From the NCBI GenBank assembly GCA_029573495.1, contig JAKQEI010000198.1:1-64000 (forward strand): 64,000 nt of DNA, written 5' to 3'. The translations under genes and the position numbers were made by a program. Position 1 is the first letter of the stretch. Every line of letters starts with the position of its first letter. Below, one piece after another: positions 60,062 through 64,000 of the stretch. The notes beneath the pieces are model-generated. The model saw only the letters and a list, made by a program, of their open reading frames with translations. It made no database searches and had not been told where the DNA came from. Source of the DNA: Bacteroidota bacterium (GTDB lineage: Bacteria; Bacteroidota; Bacteroidia; Flavobacteriales_F; PHOS-HE28).

Positions 60062-60692
60062 GGCCGTGGAGTTCGCTCGAAGGCCGCTCCGTGCTCAGCA
60101 CCCCGCGAGAATGGATCGTATCGCCGCTTCCCATGATCATGTCGTGGCGTCATTGGATCATGTCGCGCCGCACAGTGATCATGTCGTGGCGCTCAGTGAT
60201 CATGTCGCGCCGCATAGTGATCATGTCGTGGCGCTCAGTGATCATGTCGCGCCGCATAGTGATCATGTGGTGGCGCTCATTGATCATGTCCCGGCGCACA
60301 TTGATCATGGGGAGGCGCTCATGGATCATGTCGCGCCGCACAGTGATCATGAGGTGGCGCGCATGGATCGCTGGGCGGCTCCCCTCCATGACCTTCCGGG
60401 CCGATCGGACCGTCCTCCGCCCATCCAGCACCCCCACCAGCTCCCTCCCGCACAGCACAAGGTCCTCGACCACGGCGCTGCGCAGAACGGTCCCGGTGCT
60501 CATGGGTGGGTGGGTGGTGGCCAGGGGCGCGGCAGTGCCCGCCGGCAACAACGAAAATAACGGTCGCCCTGCATCGGTCATTGTGTAGGTCTACGGATGC
60601 CCACCCCCGTAATTCTACGGGGTTGGCCGGGGCCTATCCGGCAGCCCGGGTTGCGGAACCTTGGTTAGCTTGGGCGTCGGGAAGCCCACGCT
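60062..60692. other. 631-bp intergenic containing the 21-bp array
   Basis: The first 70 bp and the 320 bp after the array hold no recognised gene. Reading frames on both strands stay open across the array because the unit length is a multiple of three; none has an independent domain. TAGCTTGG at 60666-60673 is a weak -7-like box 19 nt before the ATG at 60693. Confidence 0.5.
60135..60372 (+). repeat. Exact 21-bp tandem array, 12 units, GATCATG at each start
   Basis: GATCATG occurs at 60135, 60156, 60177, 60198, 60219, 60240, 60261, 60282, 60303, 60324 and 60345, always 21 bp apart. A degenerate GATCGCT sits at 60366. Odd units mostly carry TGGCGCTCA and even units CGCGCCGCA, giving a 42-bp super-period. 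Most copies read TGATCA, a palindrome with a GATC core. A 21-bp period keeps all sites on one face of B-form DNA. Confidence 0.92.
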
Positions 60693-63600
60693 ATGGGGCC
60701 CGCGAAAAGCACGATGAAGGAGCAGTTGGATGCAGCGGCGCAGCGCCTGCTGGCCCACTTACAGGAGCACGGCTCCCTGGGCAATGGCCGGGCGCGCGAC
60801 CTGCTGGGGATGGACGAAGCAGGCTATGTGGCGCTCCGCGATGGCCTCGTGGCCCGTGGCCTGGTGGCCAAAGGCCGGGGCCGTGGGGGGAGCATTTCAC
60901 TGGTGGCCGGAGGCCAGGAGGCCGCTAAGCCTCAAAGCCAACAGGCCCCTGAGCCAAAGGCCTACAAGCCACTAGGCCGCAAGCCCAAAGGCTCGGTAGC
61001 GCAAGGCCAGGAGGCCCAAGGCCTACAAGCCACAGGCCCACAGGCCAATGGCCAAGCGGCCAGCAAGCCTGTAAGCCAGAAAGCCAAGAAGCCTGTAAGC
61101 CCAGAGACCATTGAGCCCCTGGCCGAAAAACCCAAAGCCCGCAAGGCCAGCACCCCCGCCATCGACAAGTACTACACCAGTGTCCAGAAGATCAAGGACT
61201 GGGGAGGTAGCGGTAAGGAGACTGCCATCCGCTCTGCATTCTATACCCTGCTGAACCACTATTCTGAGAAAAAGGACTTGATCCTGATCACGGAACTGAG
61301 TGTCGAAGGCAGGCTTGGGAAGAAGGTCACCCCTGATGGTACCCTGAAGAACGCCTTGCGCCTGGACTATGGCCATTGGGAAAGTAAGGACGAGGCGGAC
61401 GACATTGACGAGGAGATCGAGAAGAAGTTCAAGAAGGGCTACCCCGACCGCAACATCCTCTTCGAGGACAGCCAGACCGCCGTGCTGATCCAGGAGGGGC
61501 GTGAGGTAATGCGGATCTCCTTCAAGGACCCTGAAAAGCTCGACGCTATCCTCAACGCCTTCGTGAACCACAAGCATCCCGAGGCGCGCAAGTTCGAGGA
61601 GGCCCTGGCGCAGTTCAAGACGGACATCCCCCAGATCCTGGAAACGCTGCGCGACCGAATCGAGTTGGCGCGCGGGCAGAACGAGAAGTTCAAGGCTGCG
61701 GCGGATACCTTCTGGACCCTGTGCAAGCACGAGATCAACCCGGAGATCACAGAGGCCGACATCCGGGAGATGCTCATCCAGCACATCCTCACGGCGGACA
61801 TCTTCAACAAGATCTTCGACGAGCCTGACTTCCACCGGCAGAACAACATTGCCCGCGAGCTGGAGGAGCTGCTGGCCACCCTCTTCACCTACGGCGAGCG
61901 CAAGAACCTGCTGGCCACACTGGAGCATTATTACGAGGCCATCAACGCCGTCGCCGCCAGCATCAAGGACCACCACGAGAAGCAGCAGTTCCTGAAGATC
62001 CTCTACGAGAACTTCTACAAGGTGTACAACCCCAAGGCCGCCGACCGCCTGGGCGTGGTGTACACCCCCAACGAGATCGTGCGCTTCATGATCCGCAGCA
62101 CCGATCAGCTGCTGCACCGCCACTTCGGCAAAACCTTGAGCAGCCGCAACGTGGAGATCCTGGACCCCGCCACCGGCACGGGCACCTTTCTCACTGACAT
62201 CATCGACCACCTGCCCAAGCAGGACCTGGATTACAAATACAAGAACGAGATCCACGCCAACGAGGTGGCCATCCTGCCCTACTACGTGGCCAACCTCAAC
62301 ATCGAGTTCACCTTCAAGCAGAAGATGGGGTACTACGCCGAGTTCCCCAACCTGTGCTTCGTGGATACGCTGGACAACACCGGCGCCCTGCAGTTCGGCG
62401 GCAAGCAGGACAGCCTCTTCGGCGTAAGCAGCGAGAACAGCACGCGCATCAAGCGGCAGAACGAGCGCAAGATCAGCGTGATCATCGGCAACCCGCCCTA
62501 CAACGCCAACCAGCAGAACGAGAACGAGAACAACAAGAACCGCGCGTACCCGCTGATCGACAAGCGGATCAAGGATACCTATGCGAAGAGGTCACGAGCA
62601 TCGAACAAGGCCAACGTGTACGACATGTACACTCGGTTCTACAGGTGGGCCATGGATCGGATCGACCGAAATGGCATCATTGCATTTGTTACCAACCGCT
62701 CTTTTCTCGAGGGCAAAGCCCTAGATGGATTCCGCGCAGTAGTGCGCGATGATTTTGCACACTGCTATGTCATCGATACGCACAGCGACGTGCGGGATAA
62801 CCCTCGCATCGCCGGCACCAGCCACAACGTGTTCGGCATCCAGACCGGCGTGGCCGTGTGCTTTCTGGTGCGGCAGGAGCAGAAGTCCGGTCCTTGCCGT
62901 ATCCACTACACCGAACTGAGCGATGAACTGCGCAAGGAAGAGAAGCTGGACTGGTTCAGGTCCGCTGAGGATTTGAGTCATGTGGCGTTTAGGGAGATTA
63001 CACCTGATGCCAAGGAAACGTGGCTTGAGCAAGCACATGATGGTTCAGGCGATACCGTACCTCTGATCGATAAGGAAGATCGTGGCGCGCTAACCTCGCA
63101 GACCATCTTTTCGAACTATGCCCTTGGTGTCAATACCAATAGGGATGAGTGGGTCTTTGACTTCAATGACCGAGATCTCCTGTCGCGGATGAAGTACTTC
63201 ACAAGGACCTACAACGACTTGGTTCAGGCCAATGACCGTAGCTATCCCGATGTGATCAAATGGAGTTCTAGCCTTAAAGACAACCATGGCCGAGGAGTTC
63301 AAGGGCAATTCGCTGAGGCGCATCTGAGACGAACGATGTACAGGCCATATGTACGCCTGTGGCACTACACAGAGAAGTTGTTCAACCACCGCCTGACTGA
63401 GAACCACTACGAGTTCTACGGCTCCCAACTGGATAGAGACAATCCGACTATCACGTTCATAACGGGTACTGCTAAGCCCTTCAGTGTACTTGCGGTGAGT
63501 TCTCTCTTCGACATGAACTTTGTGAGCCCAGCAGCCGGGGGCACCTATGGGATGCCTCTAATGCGGTATGGGAAGGATGGTGCGAGCTCTGCCAACCTTA

Positions 63601-64000
63601 CCGACTGGGGCCTCGACCAGTTCCGCACGCACTACGGCGACAGCGGCATCACCAAGGAGCAGGTGTTCCACTACGTGTACGCCGTGTTGCACGATCCCGT
63701 GTACCGCGAGAAGTATGCCCTGAACCTGAAGCGCGAGTTCCCGCGCATCCCCTTCTACCCGGACTTCCACCGCTGGGCCGCCTGGGGCAAGGAACTGATG
63801 GACCTGCACATCGGCTACGAAACGGCCGTGCCCTACCCGCTGGAGCTGGTAAACAGCCAGAGCAAGGCCGAGGCAAAGAAGAAGAAGGCTACGCTACTGG
63901 ACAGCCTGGCCGAACCCGAGCCGCTCTACCAGCGCGAATACGCCCCCAAGGTGAAGCTGAAGGCCGACAAGGCCGCCGGTATCATCGAGCTGGACGAGCT
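60693..64000 (+). CDS. Single-chain restriction-modification enzyme, type IIG/ISP-like (partial at the right edge)
   Basis: About 1102 residues are visible and the frame stays open to the edge. Residues 8-70 are a winged-helix-like domain (LLAHLQEHGSLGNGRARDLLGM). Residues 72-150 are a Lys/Gln/Pro/Ala linker encoded by the 8-bp repeat. A nuclease domain follows (IRSAFYTLL, then LDYGHWESKDEADDIDEEIEKKFKKGYPDRNILFEDS, with a probable D...ExK site). The adenine methyltransferase has motif I DPATGTGTFLTDII and motif IV IIGNPPYNANQ. The C-terminal part should hold the target-recognition domain. No helicase motor is seen. The ATG at 60714 is an alternative start. Confidence 0.85.
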   Translation, partial: MGPAKSTMKEQLDAAAQRLLAHLQEHGSLGNGRARDLLGMDEAGYVALRDGLVARGLVAKGRGRGGSISLVAGGQEAAKPQSQQAPEPKAYKPLGRKPKGSVAQGQEAQGLQATGPQANGQAASKPVSQKAKKPVSPETIEPLAEKPKARKASTPAIDKYYTSVQKIKDWGGSGKETAIRSAFYTLLNHYSEKKDLILITELSVEGRLGKKVTPDGTLKNALRLDYGHWESKDEADDIDEEIEKKFKKGYPDRNILFEDSQTAVLIQEGREVMRISFKDPEKLDAILNAFVNHKHPEARKFEEALAQFKTDIPQILETLRDRIELARGQNEKFKAAADTFWTLCKHEINPEITEADIREMLIQHILTADIFNKIFDEPDFHRQNNIARELEELLATLFTYGERKNLLATLEHYYEAINAVAASIKDHHEKQQFLKILYENFYKVYNPKAADRLGVVYTPNEIVRFMIRSTDQLLHRHFGKTLSSRNVEILDPATGTGTFLTDIIDHLPKQDLDYKYKNEIHANEVAILPYYVANLNIEFTFKQKMGYYAEFPNLCFVDTLDNTGALQFGGKQDSLFGVSSENSTRIKRQNERKISVIIGNPPYNANQQNENENNKNRAYPLIDKRIKDTYAKRSRASNKANVYDMYTRFYRWAMDRIDRNGIIAFVTNRSFLEGKALDGFRAVVRDDFAHCYVIDTHSDVRDNPRIAGTSHNVFGIQTGVAVCFLVRQEQKSGPCRIHYTELSDELRKEEKLDWFRSAEDLSHVAFREITPDAKETWLEQAHDGSGDTVPLIDKEDRGALTSQTIFSNYALGVNTNRDEWVFDFNDRDLLSRMKYFTRTYNDLVQANDRSYPDVIKWSSSLKDNHGRGVQGQFAEAHLRRTMYRPYVRLWHYTEKLFNHRLTENHYEFYGSQLDRDNPTITFITGTAKPFSVLAVSSLFDMNFVSPAAGGTYGMPLMRYGKDGASSANLTDWGLDQFRTHYGDSGITKEQVFHYVYAVLHDPVYREKYALNLKREFPRIPFYPDFHRWAAWGKELMDLHIGYETAVPYPLELVNSQSKAEAKKKKATLLDSLAEPEPLYQREYAPKVKLKADKAAGIIELDE
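60905..61110 (-). repeat. 8-bp degenerate repeat inside the restriction enzyme coding sequence
   Basis: On the minus strand the pattern is GGCYTNNN, as in the intergenic array at 2576-2751. On the coding strand it reads ARGCCNNN in 7-9 bp steps. Because 8 is not a multiple of 3, each unit is read in a shifted frame, giving KPQSQQAPEPKAYKPLGRK-like text. It occupies exactly the linker between the winged-helix and nuclease domains. Confidence 0.75.

Noticed and set aside
60135-60372. CRISPR array
   Set aside because: Units are contiguous 21-bp repeats with no unique spacers, and no cas genes are in the window.
60091-60588. Open frames on both strands across the 21-bp array (60091-60588 plus, 59970-60560 plus, 60150-60581 minus)
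   Set aside because: A 21-bp unit is a multiple of three, so four of six frames stay open automatically. None contains an independent domain or a supported start. The minus-strand frame with MITxRRD heptads is the least unlikely and needs ribosome profiling.

Overview
The window reads as chromosome of a high-GC Bacteroidetes, most likely a Flavobacteriales of the kind found as metagenome-assembled genomes. The evidence is type IX secretion (T9SS) C-terminal sorting domains on several large secreted proteins, a gliding-motility C-terminal domain paired with a PorP/SprF protein, a Rho factor with a long disordered insert, DUF4293 and DUF4199 proteins, Bacteroidetes-type Mpl and LpxB, almost no Shine-Dalgarno sites, and TAnnTTTG/TAnnTTCG -7 boxes. 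No rRNA, tRNA, insertion sequence, prophage or CRISPR array was seen.

Layout. 1-2.6 kb: accessory island of decayed toxin-antitoxin and nuclease genes (HNH nuclease plus a 5' duplicate fragment, PIN fragment, DUF433, hicB with a hicA tail, DUF6933). 2.6-11.6 kb: an 8-bp degenerate repeat array, then two AraC regulators with oxidoreductase, hydrolase, beta-lactamase-fold and SDR genes. 11.7-16.5 kb: secreted proteins of a shared unnamed family, a T9SS protein with a nested domain, and a Crp/Fnr regulator. 16.5-24.7 kb: oxidoreductase, secreted hydrolase, LemA/DUF2207 pair, methyltransferase, and a three-gene operon of unknown secreted proteins. 24.8-31.6 kb: cell-surface block (delta-60 repeat protein, SBBP-like gliding protein, PorP/SprF). 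31.7-40.6 kb: propeller lipoprotein, RRM protein, MFS transporter, an alpha/beta hydrolase fused to a Kazal inhibitor domain, enoyl-CoA hydratase. 40.6-54.4 kb: mostly housekeeping (rho, mpl, comEC, rRNA methyltransferase, exporter, SpoIID-like, lpxB, surE, RidA). 54.4-57.7 kb: aspartic protease and T9SS protein. 57.7-64 kb: second accessory island, with a GIY-YIG nuclease embedded in repeated stem-loop elements, an FN3 protein, an XRE regulator, an exact 21-bp x 12 array, and a single-chain type IIG/ISP-like restriction-modification enzyme running off the end.

Three patterns stand out beyond the genes. (1) A -7 promoter box lies only 4-8 nt upstream of the start codon in more than fifteen genes, implying leaderless or nearly leaderless mRNAs. 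(2) The window carries several unrelated short-period repeats: NNNGGCYT (8 bp), CACATGNN (8 bp), GATCATG every 21 bp, and the GAGACCCGGAGTCTCAC element. One of them is translated inside the restriction enzyme. (3) Both ends are littered with rearranged defence or toxin genes.
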